Positions 24,524-33,281 of a stretch of 64,000 bases of DNA are shown in pieces. This DNA comes from RGIG3102 sp964369975 (GTDB taxonomy: Bacteria; Bacillota; Clostridia; Oscillospirales; Ruminococcaceae), in contig CAYJFZ010000004.1 in NCBI GenBank assembly GCA_964369975.1, forward strand, positions 1-64,000. The letters run 5' to 3'. How positions within the stretch are numbered: position 1 is the first letter of the stretch; each line of letters opens with the position of its first letter. The notes under the pieces were generated by a model. It did no database searches, was not told where the DNA came from, and saw only the letters and a program-made list of their open reading frames with translations. A program made the position numbers and the translations under genes.

Positions 24524-27500
24524 TTATTTTTCGCTTTTGTTGTTGCTTTTTGTTGGTGTTGCATCTGTTGTATCAGCTTTTTTTGTTGTTGGCTTTTTTG
24601 TTGTAGCTTTCTTTGTTGTTTCGCTCGGCTTTGCAACTTCACTACTCGCTACTACTTCACCATTCGCTACTACTTCATCGCTTGCAACTGCTTTTTTAGT
24701 GTCAGCTTTAGTTGTTGCTTTCTTTGTATCAGTTTTTGTCGCTTCAGCTTTCTTCGCTGTTTCGCTCTGCTTTGTTGTAGCTGGCTTTTTAGTTGTAGCC
24801 TTTGTCGTGCTTTTCGGCACTTCACTAACAACTTCTATTTTTTCATCAGCCTTTGTTGTTTTTGCACTTGTTTTTGTTTCAGCTTTTGTTGTTGTTTTGG
24901 CAGTCGGCTTTGTTGTAGCCGGCTTTTTAGTTGTAGCTTTTGTCGTGGTTTTCGGCACTTCACTAACAACTTCTATTTTTTCATCAGCCTTTGCTGACTT
25001 TGTTGCTTTTGCACTTGTTTTTGCTGTCGGTTTTGTTGTTTTGGCAGTCGGCTTTGTTGCTTGTTCTTTTGCATCACTTGCAAGAGTTTTGCTTTTTGCC
25101 TTGCTTGCTGACTTAGCACTTACCGCTTCACCACTCGCTACCACTTCATCGCTTGCAATTGCTTTTTTAGTGTCAGCTTTAGTTGTTGCTTTCTTTGTAT
25201 CAGTTTTTGTCGCTTCAGCTTTCTTCGCTGTTTCGCTCTGCTTTGTTGTAGCCGGCTTTTTAGTTGTAGCCTTTGTCGTGGTTTTCGGCACTTCACTAAC
25301 AACTTCTATTTTTTCATCAGCCTTTGCTGACTTTGTTGTTTTTGCACTTGTTTTTGTTTCAGCTTTTGTTGTTGTTTTTGTTGTCGGTTTTGTTGCTTGT
25401 GCTTTTGCACCACTTACAAGAGTTTTGCTTTTTGCCTTGCTTGCTGACTTAGCACTTACTGACTCACCATTCGCCACTACTTCACCACTCGCTACCACTT
25501 CATCGCTTGCAACTGCTTTTTTAGTGTCAGCTTTAGTTGTTGCTTTCTTTGTAGCTGTTTTTTTCGCTTCAGCTTTCTTCGTTGTTTCGCTCGGCTTTGT
25601 TGTAGCTGGCTTTTTAGTTGTAGCCTTTGTCGTGCTTTTCGGCACTTCACTAACAACTTCTATTTTTTCATCAGCCTTTGTTGTTTTTGCACTTGTTTTT
25701 GCTGTCGGTTTTGTTGTTGTCTTTGCTGTCGGCTTTGTTGCTTGTTCTTTTGCACCACTTGCAAGAGTCTTGCCTTTTGCCTTGCTTGCGGGCTTTGCGC
25801 TTACTGCCTCACCACTCGCCACTACTTCATCACTTGCAACTGCTTTTTTAGTGTCAGCTTTAGTTGTTGCTCTCTTTGTAGCAGTTTTTGTCGCTTCAGC
25901 TTTCTTCGTTGTTTCGCTCGGCTTTGTTGTAGCTGGCTTTTTAGTTGTAGCCTTTGTCGTGCTTTTCGGCACTTCACTAACAACTTCTATTTTTTCATCA
26001 GCCTTTGCTGACTTTGTTGTTTTTGCACTTGTTTTTGTATCGGCTTTTTTCGCTGTAGATTTTGTTGTTTGTGCTTTCTTCGCTGTCGGTTTTTTCGTTG
26101 TAGCTTTTGTTGTCGCAGGGTTTGTCTGTGTTTGTTCTTGTTGTATTACTGGAGGCTCTTGTTTGTTTGGCTTAAACATCAAGCTTACGCCTTTTACAAG
26201 CCCTTGAAAAAATCCACCAAGGCTAAAAGTTTGATTTTTTACTTCTTGCGTAGTTTCTTCTTTTTTATCTTCTACTTTTAAAGAGGTCGTTTTGCTTTTT
26301 TTATTATTTGTTTGGCTTAAAGAAGTGCCTTTGTCTTGCTTTGGTTGTTGGTTGTTTGTTACTTTGTTGTTATCCGTGGCCATATCATCACTCTTTCCTT
26401 TTACAAGCTCATTATCTTTTGCAAAGTCATTTGTGCTCTTAAAAAAATTCCTAAAAGATGAATTTGTTATTCCCAAAGAATTTTTATCATCTTTGTTTTT
26501 TCCACTTCTGAAAATAGTCGGTGCTTTTTTTGTTTTTTCTTGTGTAAGAGTCGGTGTCTTTATTTCTTCTTGTGTTTTTTGTGTTTTTTCTTCTCTTAGC
26601 TTTTCTTCTTTTTCTAATAATATATCGCTTAGAGTTGTTTGCTCTACCTCTTTTATTTTTTCTTTTTTTGTTATGCTTGTATCCTTACCACTTTTAAAAA
26701 GCGTTGAAGATTTTTTCTCTTTATTCTTTTCTTTTGCATATTTTTCTATATCTTCTATGTTTATAGTTTGCGTTGAGAATATTACTCCGTCAATATCATC
26801 CTCTGCCTTGCTGATTAAATCCATAGTCGTTAGCTGTTTTTCTTTTGCTATAACAGCTTCTTTTGGTTTTTCTTGTGTTTTTATTGCCGCAATAGGAGTA
26901 GGCTCTTTTTGCTCTTTTACTTTTGGTTTTTCTTGTTTTACTTTAGGGTTTTGTTTTTGTTGTTTTCTCTTTTGCGCATTCTCTTTTATTTTAATTTTTG
27001 TTTTTATGACTGTTTGTTCAAGTATTCTATCTGTGGCATTTAATAATAATGTCGCAAAGCAAAAGCCTATTTCGTATGTTCCATAATATGTGAATATCAT
27101 ACCTAAAATAGCCGCTAAAATTCCGTATACACATTGAGCGTCTTTGTCTTTTGGAGACATTGACGGCTCGCTAATTACTAAAAATGCGTAAAACACACTA
27201 CTGCCTGTTAATAATTCAAGCATCAAACTTTCTTGAATTCCTATGCCGTATATCCTTGGAAAACAAAGCGCAAATAAAGTGCAGGTTAATAAAAACGATA
27301 CAGGTATTCTAAAGTGAATTCTTTTTGTTACAATTAAATACATACCTATTGCTAAAAGAATTAGTATAAAAGATGTGCCCATATTTGATGCATAGTTGCC
27401 TAAAAGCATATCAAGCAAGGAAACCCCAGGAAGGCCTCCTTGCTTTATAATTGTAGTTTGAGTCATTGTAGAAGCAGATGATTGGCTAAACGGTGCCACC

Positions 27501-27898
27501 ACTGAAAATACTCTTTGTGGCCAGTTAACAGCTGATATACATATAGCAAGGGCAGGCAAATTAAAAGGATGCTTACCGCTTGCGCCAAAGGCGTGTTTTC
27601 CTATAAAGATAGTTATGCTAACAGTAACTATAGGAATATAAATTGGTATATTAACAGGTAACATTAATGTATACACCATAGCTGCTAAAATACTACTTTT
27701 ATCATCTTTGTTTATCTGTGTTTTTAATACCATTGCTGAAATAACATCAACAGCCCTTGCAGTTATAACGCTAATTAAAACTAATAATAACACCCTGTAT
27801 CCATAAAGGACAGCCGAGGCAATTATTAAAGGCAAAATCGCTAAGATCATATTATCGTATGGATGTTTTTGCTTCGTAGTAAAGTTTGAGTTATTCAT
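24524..27898 (-). CDS. RnfD-like membrane protein with ~830-residue Lys/Thr/Ala-rich repetitive tail
   Basis: 1124 aa; RnfD is normally ~320-350. Residues 1-295 are the RnfD/NqrB-type membrane domain: GKHPFNLPALAICIS against GQNPFNPAMIGYVV, TKRIHFRIPVSFLLT, LLTGSSVFYAFLVISEPSMSP, and GFCFATLLLNATDRIL. The FMN-threonine motif (S-x-A-T) is not clear; SAST at 141-144 is the best candidate. From ~296 the tail is first Lys/Glu-rich with two copies of an [LI]F[KR]SGK motif (TLFKSGKD, TIFRSGKN). After ~600 it is a tandem array of K/A/T-rich blocks broken five times by DEKIEVVSEVPK. The tail resembles histone H1-like basic tails and is probably cytosolic. GGAAG precedes the ATG, 18 bp after rpe. Its role is unknown. 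Confidence 0.88.
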   Translation of the reverse strand: MNNSNFTTKQKHPYDNMILAILPLIIASAVLYGYRVLLLVLISVITARAVDVISAMVLKTQINKDDKSSILAAMVYTLMLPVNIPIYIPIVTVSITIFIGKHAFGASGKHPFNLPALAICISAVNWPQRVFSVVAPFSQSSASTMTQTTIIKQGGLPGVSLLDMLLGNYASNMGTSFILILLAIGMYLIVTKRIHFRIPVSFLLTCTLFALCFPRIYGIGIQESLMLELLTGSSVFYAFLVISEPSMSPKDKDAQCVYGILAAILGMIFTYYGTYEIGFCFATLLLNATDRILEQTVIKTKIKIKENAQKRKQQKQNPKVKQEKPKVKEQKEPTPIAAIKTQEKPKEAVIAKEKQLTTMDLISKAEDDIDGVIFSTQTINIEDIEKYAKEKNKEKKSSTLFKSGKDTSITKKEKIKEVEQTTLSDILLEKEEKLREEKTQKTQEEIKTPTLTQEKTKKAPTIFRSGKNKDDKNSLGITNSSFRNFFKSTNDFAKDNELVKGKSDDMATDNNKVTNNQQPKQDKGTSLSQTNNKKSKTTSLKVEDKKEETTQEVKNQTFSLGGFFQGLVKGVSLMFKPNKQEPPVIQQEQTQTNPATTKATTKKPTAKKAQTTKSTAKKADTKTSAKTTKSAKADEKIEVVSEVPKSTTKATTKKPATTKPSETTKKAEATKTATKRATTKADTKKAVASDEVVASGEAVSAKPASKAKGKTLASGAKEQATKPTAKTTTKPTAKTSAKTTKADEKIEVVSEVPKSTTKATTKKPATTKPSETTKKAEAKKTATKKATTKADTKKAVASDEVVASGEVVANGESVSAKSASKAKSKTLVSGAKAQATKPTTKTTTKAETKTSAKTTKSAKADEKIEVVSEVPKTTTKATTKKPATTKQSETAKKAEATKTDTKKATTKADTKKAIASDEVVASGEAVSAKSASKAKSKTLASDAKEQATKPTAKTTKPTAKTSAKATKSAKADEKIEVVSEVPKTTTKATTKKPATTKPTAKTTTKAETKTSAKTTKADEKIEVVSEVPKSTTKATTKKPATTKQSETAKKAEATKTDTKKATTKADTKKAVASDEVVANGEVVASSEVAKPSETTKKATTKKPTTKKADTTDATPTKSNNKSEK
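24590..26110 (-). repeat. long imperfect tandem repeats inside the RnfD-like tail
   Basis: Direct repeats encode the K/A/T-rich tail. The segment coding DEKIEVVSEVPK recurs at about 24823, 24957, 25291, 25647 and 25973 (spacings ~134, 334, 356, 326 bp). A second module coding ASDEVVASGEAVSAK recurs between them. The high nucleotide similarity suggests recent duplication or conversion and probable length variation between strains. The repeats also create long spurious open frames on the plus strand. Confidence 0.9.
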
Positions 27899-27916
27899 AT
27901 ACTTTTTTTCTTCCTA

Positions 27917-28558
27917 TTATCTTAATGAGTCAATTGCTTTTTTTCTGTTTTCGCTTTTGAAAATATAGCTACCTGCTACTAAAACATCAGCTCCGCTAAC
28001 TTTGGCTAAAAGTGCGGTTTTTTCATTTATTCCACCATCAACTTCGATGAGTAAATCTTTTAAGCCTCTTTTTTCTTTTTCTTGTTTTAGTGCCTTTATT
28101 TTATCTAAAGACTTTGGCATAAATTCTTGTCCGCCAAAGCCAGGTTCAACGCTCATAATTAAAACAAGCTCTATATCATCTAAGTATTCATAAATACTTT
28201 GGATATCTGTATCAGGTTTTACTACTAAGCCGGCTTTAATACCAAAAGAGTGAATTAAATCAATAGTCTTTTTAGTATCGCTTTCACTTTCAACATGAAA
28301 AGAAATTAAATCAGCGCCAGCTTTTACAAATTGCTCTATATATAAATGAGGCCTTACTATCATCAAATGCACATCATAAAAAGCCTTCAGTTTTTTTGAA
28401 AGCGAATTTAAAACAGGAACACCTATTGAAATGTTTTTTACAAACACTCCGTCCATTACATCAATATGAAGCATGTCTGCGCCATTTGATAATACATCCT
28501 TGCAGTCCTTTTCAAGGTTTGCAAAGTCAGCTGCGAGTATAGAAGGGCTGATGAGCAT
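27917..28558 (-). CDS. rpe: ribulose-phosphate 3-epimerase
   Basis: 213-aa TIM-barrel enzyme interconverting ribulose 5-phosphate and xylulose 5-phosphate. Motifs: SPSILAADF (residues 4-12), HIDVMDGVFVKNISIG (metal-binding His and Asp), VHLMI, ISFHVES, MSVEPGFGGQEF and IEVDGGIN (catalytic Asp). The ATG at 28558 has GGAGGT upstream; the longer in-frame extension is unlikely. It is the first gene of the run that continues into the RnfD/E/A-like genes and has a good promoter. Confidence 0.95.
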   Translation of the reverse strand: MLISPSILAADFANLEKDCKDVLSNGADMLHIDVMDGVFVKNISIGVPVLNSLSKKLKAFYDVHLMIVRPHLYIEQFVKAGADLISFHVESESDTKKTIDLIHSFGIKAGLVVKPDTDIQSIYEYLDDIELVLIMSVEPGFGGQEFMPKSLDKIKALKQEKEKRGLKDLLIEVDGGINEKTALLAKVSGADVLVAGSYIFKSENRKKAIDSLR

Positions 28559-28588
28559 ATAGTACCTCCAAATTAAATTATAATATAT

Positions 28589-28617
28589 ATTATACATATT
28601 TCTATATGAAAAATCAA
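28589..28617 (-). promoter_or_regulatory. promoter of the rpe/rnf-like operon
   Basis: Minus strand: TTGATT (28617-28612), 17-bp spacer, TATAAT (28594-28589), 31 bp before the rpe start. Confidence 0.75.
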
Positions 28618-28666
28618 ATTAAAATTAGAAAAATTCACAATTAAATTAAATAATTATATAAAGCCT

Positions 28667-28695
28667 TTTCAATCTATCATTTTTTATGATATAAT
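28667..28695 (+). promoter_or_regulatory. putative promoter of the aldo/keto reductase gene
   Basis: TTTCAA (28667-28672), 17-bp spacer, TATAAT (28690-28695). The -35 box is a weak match. Confidence 0.5.
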
Positions 28696-28729
28696 TATTA
28701 CAAAACAAAAAATATTTAAGGAGTATATT

Positions 28730-29824
28730 ATGAAGAAAATAACCTCAATTTTAGGCTTTGGCCTTATGCGATTGCCTACATTAGAAAACGGAAAAATCGA
28801 CTATGAGCACGGCGAAAAAATGGTAAAATATGCTATGGATAATGGCGTTAATTATTTTGATACCGCCGACCCTTATCACCAAGGCGAGAGTGAAATTTTT
28901 GCAGGTGAAGTTCTATCAAAATACGATAGGGAATCTTATTTTTTAACAACTAAGATGCCTGTGTGGAAGGTTGAAAAACCAAGCGATGTAAAAGAAATAT
29001 TCCAAAATCAATTAAAAAAATGCAAGACTGACTATTTTGATTATTACTTAGTTCACGCAGTAAATAAAGAAAAATTTGATAAGGCTGTTAGTGATGAAGT
29101 TGTAAGTTTTTTACAAAAAGAAAAGGAAAAAGGCACAATTAGAAACTTAGGTTTTTCTTTTCATGGCCCTGCACAAGAGCTTGATTACATAATTTCTTAT
29201 ACTGACTGGGACTTTGTGCAATTGCAATTAAATTACTATGATGTTATGTCTCAAGACGCTCAAATCCTAATAGATACAGCTGTAAAACATAAAACACCTG
29301 TAATAGTAATGGAGCCGATAAGAGGCGGATTTTTACATAACTGCGTGCCAAATGCTGTTGATATTATTAAAAATACTTACGGAGATGAAAATAAAACTTC
29401 TGCTTTGGCTTTATCTTATTGTTTTGATTTGCCGAATGTCTTTATGGTGCTAAGTGGAATGAGCGAAATGCAACATATTATAGAAAATATAAATACAGCA
29501 AAACAGCCTATTAAAAACGATGAATTACGAAGCGATGTTATTAAAAAAGTAATGCATGAAATCACTTCTTTTACCTCAGTTGCTTGTACAAAATGTGAGT
29601 ACTGTCTGCCATGTCCTGTGGGCATAAACATCCCAGAGGCTTTTATGGTTTACAATGATTATATGCTTTTTAAAAATAAATTAAGCACTAACCAAAAACT
29701 TGCAAAATTAGAAGTAAAGCCAGCTGAATGTATCGCTTGCGGCCAGTGTGAATCTCATTGCCCTCAAAACTTAAAAATAGCTGACTTAATGCAAGAATTA
29801 ACAAAGGAATTTAATAGGTTATAA
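28730..29824 (+). CDS. aldo/keto reductase with C-terminal 4Fe-4S domain
   Basis: 364 aa. AKR barrel with LGFGLMRLPT start, FDTADPYHQGESE (catalytic Asp and Tyr), TTKMPVW (Lys) and YLVHAVN (His). The C-terminal ~100 residues hold two cysteine motifs, CTKCEYCLPCPVGINIP and CIACGQCESHCPQNL, as in the large clostridial ferredoxin-like AKR group. Such enzymes may take electrons from ferredoxin instead of, or as well as, NAD(P)H; the substrate is unknown. GGAG precedes the ATG. Its stop overlaps the next gene's start by one base. Confidence 0.9.
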   Translation: MKKITSILGFGLMRLPTLENGKIDYEHGEKMVKYAMDNGVNYFDTADPYHQGESEIFAGEVLSKYDRESYFLTTKMPVWKVEKPSDVKEIFQNQLKKCKTDYFDYYLVHAVNKEKFDKAVSDEVVSFLQKEKEKGTIRNLGFSFHGPAQELDYIISYTDWDFVQLQLNYYDVMSQDAQILIDTAVKHKTPVIVMEPIRGGFLHNCVPNAVDIIKNTYGDENKTSALALSYCFDLPNVFMVLSGMSEMQHIIENINTAKQPIKNDELRSDVIKKVMHEITSFTSVACTKCEYCLPCPVGINIPEAFMVYNDYMLFKNKLSTNQKLAKLEVKPAECIACGQCESHCPQNLKIADLMQELTKEFNRL

Positions 29825-30495
29825 TGAAAAAACTTTTATATATTTTGCTTTGCATTTCTTTATGTTTTGCTTTTATTTTACTAAGTATTTTTTCTGTGAG
29901 TAATAATGAGAGTTTTTATATGAATCAATACAAAAAAAACGACACTGAAAAAGTAACTGGTATGTCTTTAGATGATTTAGAAAAAACTACTATTTTACTA
30001 TTAGATTACTTAAATGATAAGAGCGATAGCCTATCTTTAGAAGTAGTAAAATACAGCGAAAAAACCCAAGTTTTTTATGATAGAGAAATAGATCATATGG
30101 TAGATGTTAAGAATTTATATCTTACATTTTTTAATATGATGCTCAGTCTTTTTGCTTTTAGTTTTATAGGCTTTATCTATTTATACTTCACTGATAAAAA
30201 GCTATTTTTTAATAATCTTTTTTCGGCTTTTAAAAAGAGCTTAGTGATAAGTGGTAGTTTAATAATAGTAACTGGCGGTTTAATAGCTTTTAATTTCTCT
30301 TGGTTTTGGACAAGTTTTCATTTAGTATTTTTTACAAATGATTTATGGCTATTAGACCCTAAAATAAGCACGATGATAAATATGTTCCCTTTAAATTTCT
30401 TTTATAGCATCTGTGTAAACATTTTAATTTTATTAATTGTTTTACTTTTAGCCACTTTCATACTTTTAAAATACTTATCTAAAAAATTTAGATAA
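29824..30495 (+). CDS. DUF1461/TIGR01906-type integral membrane protein
   Basis: 223 aa. An N-terminal TM helix (5-25) is followed by an external domain of ~75 residues with the family features YMNQYKKNDTEK, LDYLNDK and the EIDHMVDVKNLY segment before TM2, then three further TM helices (about 102-122, 138-160, 193-215). It overlaps the aldo/keto reductase stop (TAATG), so the pair is co-translated. No function is known for the family. Confidence 0.75.
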   Translation: MKKLLYILLCISLCFAFILLSIFSVSNNESFYMNQYKKNDTEKVTGMSLDDLEKTTILLLDYLNDKSDSLSLEVVKYSEKTQVFYDREIDHMVDVKNLYLTFFNMMLSLFAFSFIGFIYLYFTDKKLFFNNLFSAFKKSLVISGSLIIVTGGLIAFNFSWFWTSFHLVFFTNDLWLLDPKISTMINMFPLNFFYSICVNILILLIVLLLATFILLKYLSKKFR

Positions 30496-30501
30496 AAAAT
30501 A

Positions 30502-30534
30502 AAAAAACAAGGTAAGTATACCTTGTTTTTTTTG
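30502..30534. terminator. bidirectional terminator between DUF1461 gene and second peptide importer
   Basis: The stem aaaaaacaaggta / taccttgtttttt serves convergent genes. Confidence 0.88.
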
Positions 30535-30536
30535 TT

Positions 30537-31490
30537 TTAATATTCATTATAAAATTCATCTGCAAAATGGCATAAACATTCTCTATTATCTTTTAAAATT
30601 ATATTTTTAGGTGGTGAGTTTTTACAAATATCTTTTTTGTAATTACATCTTGAATAAAACTTGCATCCCTTTATTTCTTTAGAATCAGAGGGGATTTCAC
30701 CTTGTAAAACTATCCTTTCCTCGCTGTTAAAACTTTGCGAGAATAATGCTTTTGTATAAGGGTGTACAGGTTTATTTATTATATCCTCAGCTGTGCCTTT
30801 TTCTAAAATTGAGCCTAAATACATAACAGCTATCCTGTCTGAGATATAGCTTACTACATTTAAGTTATGCGAAATGAAAAGATATGTTAAGTTTAATTTT
30901 TCTTGCAATTCATTTAATAAATTTAAAATTTGTGCTTGGATAGATACATCTAAGGCTGAAACTGCCTCATCGCAAATTATAAACTCAGGGTTTAAAATTA
31001 AGGCTATTGCTATTGCCACTCTTTGCCTTTGCCCGCCTGAGAGCTGATGTGGGTATAAGTCTTTATAGCTATCGTCTAAGCCTGTTAAGGCTAAAACTTC
31101 GCTTGTCTTTTCTTCTCTTTCTTGATTTGTATATAATTTATGGATATCTAAAGGCTCTTTTATAAGCCAGCCTATGGTTTTTTTAGGATTTAGAGAAGAA
31201 TAAGGGTCTTGAAAAATTATCTGCACAGTTTTTCTAAATTCTTTTAACTCACTTTTATTTAATAAGGTAATATCTTTGTCTTTAAAGTATATACTGCCCT
31301 TTGTAGGCCTTATTAATTTTACTAAAAGTTTTGCAAGGCTACTTTTTCCACAGCCACTTTCGCCCACAAGCCCAAAGGTTTCACCCTTTATTATATCTAA
31401 TGATATGCTATCGACAGCCTTAATTTTTCTATTTTTATCATCAGAGTAAATTTTGCTTAGCTTGTCTGTTTTAATTATTACTTCTTGCAT
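30537..31490 (-). CDS. oligopeptide ABC importer ATPase, OppF type (second system)
   Basis: 317 aa. Walker A GESGCGKSS, Q-loop FQDPYSSLNPK, signature LSGGQRQR, Walker B FIICDEAVSALD, switch His ISHNLN. The C-terminal cysteine motif reads CKFYSRCNYKKDIC. The ATG at 31490 has AAGGAG five nt upstream; a GTG two codons earlier is too close to that site. Last gene of the second opp-type operon (35837 to 30537). Confidence 0.92.
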   Translation of the reverse strand: MQEVIIKTDKLSKIYSDDKNRKIKAVDSISLDIIKGETFGLVGESGCGKSSLAKLLVKLIRPTKGSIYFKDKDITLLNKSELKEFRKTVQIIFQDPYSSLNPKKTIGWLIKEPLDIHKLYTNQEREEKTSEVLALTGLDDSYKDLYPHQLSGGQRQRVAIAIALILNPEFIICDEAVSALDVSIQAQILNLLNELQEKLNLTYLFISHNLNVVSYISDRIAVMYLGSILEKGTAEDIINKPVHPYTKALFSQSFNSEERIVLQGEIPSDSKEIKGCKFYSRCNYKKDICKNSPPKNIILKDNRECLCHFADEFYNEY

Positions 31491-31492
31491 AC

Positions 31493-32455
31493 TCACTCCT
31501 TATATAATAAACAAGCAACTTCTTGATTATCTAATACGCTAAATTCAGGGTCTTTTTCCTTGCACTCAAGGCTTCTTTTATCGCATCTATCATAGAAAAC
31601 ACAGCCTGTAAAGTTTCGTTTTTCTAAAGAGGGGACATAGCCTTTTATTGTAAAGAGCTTTTGCCCTTTTTTACTTTTATCGGGAATTGAGTTTAATAAG
31701 CCTTGTGTATACGGATGTTTTGGAGATGATAAGATAGCTTTTGTACTGCCTTTTTCAACTATCTTACCTGCGTACATAATATAAACTCTATCAGTTATAT
31801 TTTTTATAACACTTAAATCGTGGCTAATTAGCATAACCGCTGTATTAGTTTTTTTATTTAAGTCTTTTAGTATATCCATAATCTGCGCTTGAATTGTTAC
31901 ATCAAGGGCAGTAGTCGCTTCATCTGCTATTAATAAATCCGGATTATTCACTAAGCTAATAGCTATCATCACCCTTTGGCGCATACCACCAGAAAGCTGA
32001 TGCGGATATGAATGATATAGCTTTTCGCTATCGGCAAGGCCTACTAAATTTAATATATCTATAACCTTTTTTTTCGCTGATTCTTTATCTTTTTTATAGT
32101 CTGGGATAATTTCAATTACTTGAGTGCCAATTTTCATTAAGGGATTTAGGGCTGTCATCGGCTCTTGAAATATCATCGTGACATCATCGCCCCTTAATTC
32201 TTCCCATTGTTTATCGCTTGCATTAAGCATATTTTTATCTTTTATTAAAACTTTGCCAGTAGTTTTAGCGCTTTTAGTTATTAAGCCTATTGCAGCTGAG
32301 GCTGTTAGAGTTTTTCCGCAGCCACTTTCGCCTACTATACCTACGATTTCACCCTCTTTAATATTTAAAGAAATACCCCTAATAGCAGGATAATCAACAT
32401 CATTGATGTTAAAAGATATGTTTAAATCATTTATTACTAATACATCTTTTTTCAT
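31493..32455 (-). CDS. oligopeptide ABC importer ATPase, OppD type (second system)
   Basis: 320 aa. Walker A GESGCGKTL, Q-loop FQEPMTALNPL, signature LSGGMRQR, Walker B LIADEATTALD, switch His ISHDLS. The C-terminal CVFYDRCDKRSLEC cysteine motif is present. TAGGAGG precedes the ATG. It is separated from oppF by 2 bp and from oppC by 8 bp. Confidence 0.92.
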   Translation of the reverse strand: MKKDVLVINDLNISFNINDVDYPAIRGISLNIKEGEIVGIVGESGCGKTLTASAAIGLITKSAKTTGKVLIKDKNMLNASDKQWEELRGDDVTMIFQEPMTALNPLMKIGTQVIEIIPDYKKDKESAKKKVIDILNLVGLADSEKLYHSYPHQLSGGMRQRVMIAISLVNNPDLLIADEATTALDVTIQAQIMDILKDLNKKTNTAVMLISHDLSVIKNITDRVYIMYAGKIVEKGSTKAILSSPKHPYTQGLLNSIPDKSKKGQKLFTIKGYVPSLEKRNFTGCVFYDRCDKRSLECKEKDPEFSVLDNQEVACLLYKE

Positions 32456-32463
32456 ACATCCTC

Positions 32464-33270
32464 CTATTTTGCATTTATTTCTTGCATAGCATCGCTCATT
32501 AAATTAAAGCCTAAGACCAGTAAGACTATGGCGCTCATTGGAATAAAAACAAACCAAGGAGCTGAAAAAATAGCTGTTTGTGCTTCGCTTAATATATTGC
32601 CAAAACTCGCTTGTGGTGGGGCTATACCAAGCCCTAAATAGCTAAGACCTGCCTCGCTCATTATAGCTGATGAAAAACTAAGAGTTACAGTAACGCTTAA
32701 TTCCTGCGTAATGTTTGGCAGTATGTGATAAGCCATTATCCTTAAATCACTTGCACCCCTAACCCTTGCAGCGCTTACAAAATCCTGCTCTTTATACTTC
32801 ATAAAAGCCCCTCTTGACATCCTTGCAAAACGAGGGATAGACATAACGCTTAAAGCCAGTATTAAATTAGTGACACTTCTTCCAAGTAAGGCTATAAACA
32901 TTAAAGCTATCAGTATACCCGGAAAAGCCATTTGCGTGTCAATTAATTTTGTAATTAGGCTGTCTATTTTTCCACCGTAGTAGCCGGCTATCGCCCCTAT
33001 TACAGTACCAAAAAAACCACCGATTATGCAAACAGCGCCACCTATTAAAAACGATATCCTACTTCCTGTTAGCATCCTTGATAATACATCTCTGCCTAAG
33101 GTGTCTGTTCCTAATAAATGAGTAAGGCTTGGAGGAGATAACTTATTTGTAGAGTCTATCAATTCAGGCTCAAACGGTGTATAAACAAAGCCAATAAGCA
33201 TAAAAACAAACACTGCACCCACCATTAAAAAGCCTATTAAAAACCCTGTGTTTTTAAAATATTTCTTCAT
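32464..33270 (-). CDS. oligopeptide ABC importer permease, OppC type (second system)
   Basis: 268 aa, normal length for the family and a direct contrast to the 618-aa paralogue at 12347-14203. TM1 (about 10-32), short external loop ending in HLLGTDTLGRDVLSRML, further TM helices, coupling loop DFVSAARVRGASDLRIMAYHILPN, and AGLSYLGLG. The junction where the paralogue carries its RCC1 insert has only ~20 residues here (PFEPELIDSTNKLSPPS). GGAG precedes the ATG. Confidence 0.93.
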   Translation of the reverse strand: MKKYFKNTGFLIGFLMVGAVFVFMLIGFVYTPFEPELIDSTNKLSPPSLTHLLGTDTLGRDVLSRMLTGSRISFLIGGAVCIIGGFFGTVIGAIAGYYGGKIDSLITKLIDTQMAFPGILIALMFIALLGRSVTNLILALSVMSIPRFARMSRGAFMKYKEQDFVSAARVRGASDLRIMAYHILPNITQELSVTVTLSFSSAIMSEAGLSYLGLGIAPPQASFGNILSEAQTAIFSAPWFVFIPMSAIVLLVLGFNLMSDAMQEINAK

Positions 33271-33281
33271 TTTATCTCCTT

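Noticed and set aside
24590..26110. CRISPR-like array
   Set aside because: The repeats are long, variable in spacing, in frame and coding; there are no spacers and no cas genes.
24537..26207. Long open frame (556 codons) on the plus strand
   Set aside because: It is the antisense of the K/A/T-rich tail repeats; its Val/Phe/Ala-only composition is the complement of Lys/Thr codons, and the minus-strand frame is anchored to a real RnfD-type domain.
26292..27086. Plus-strand open frame of 264 codons
   Set aside because: Antisense shadow of the RnfD-like gene; Ser/Phe-rich, no ribosome site, no recognisable domain.
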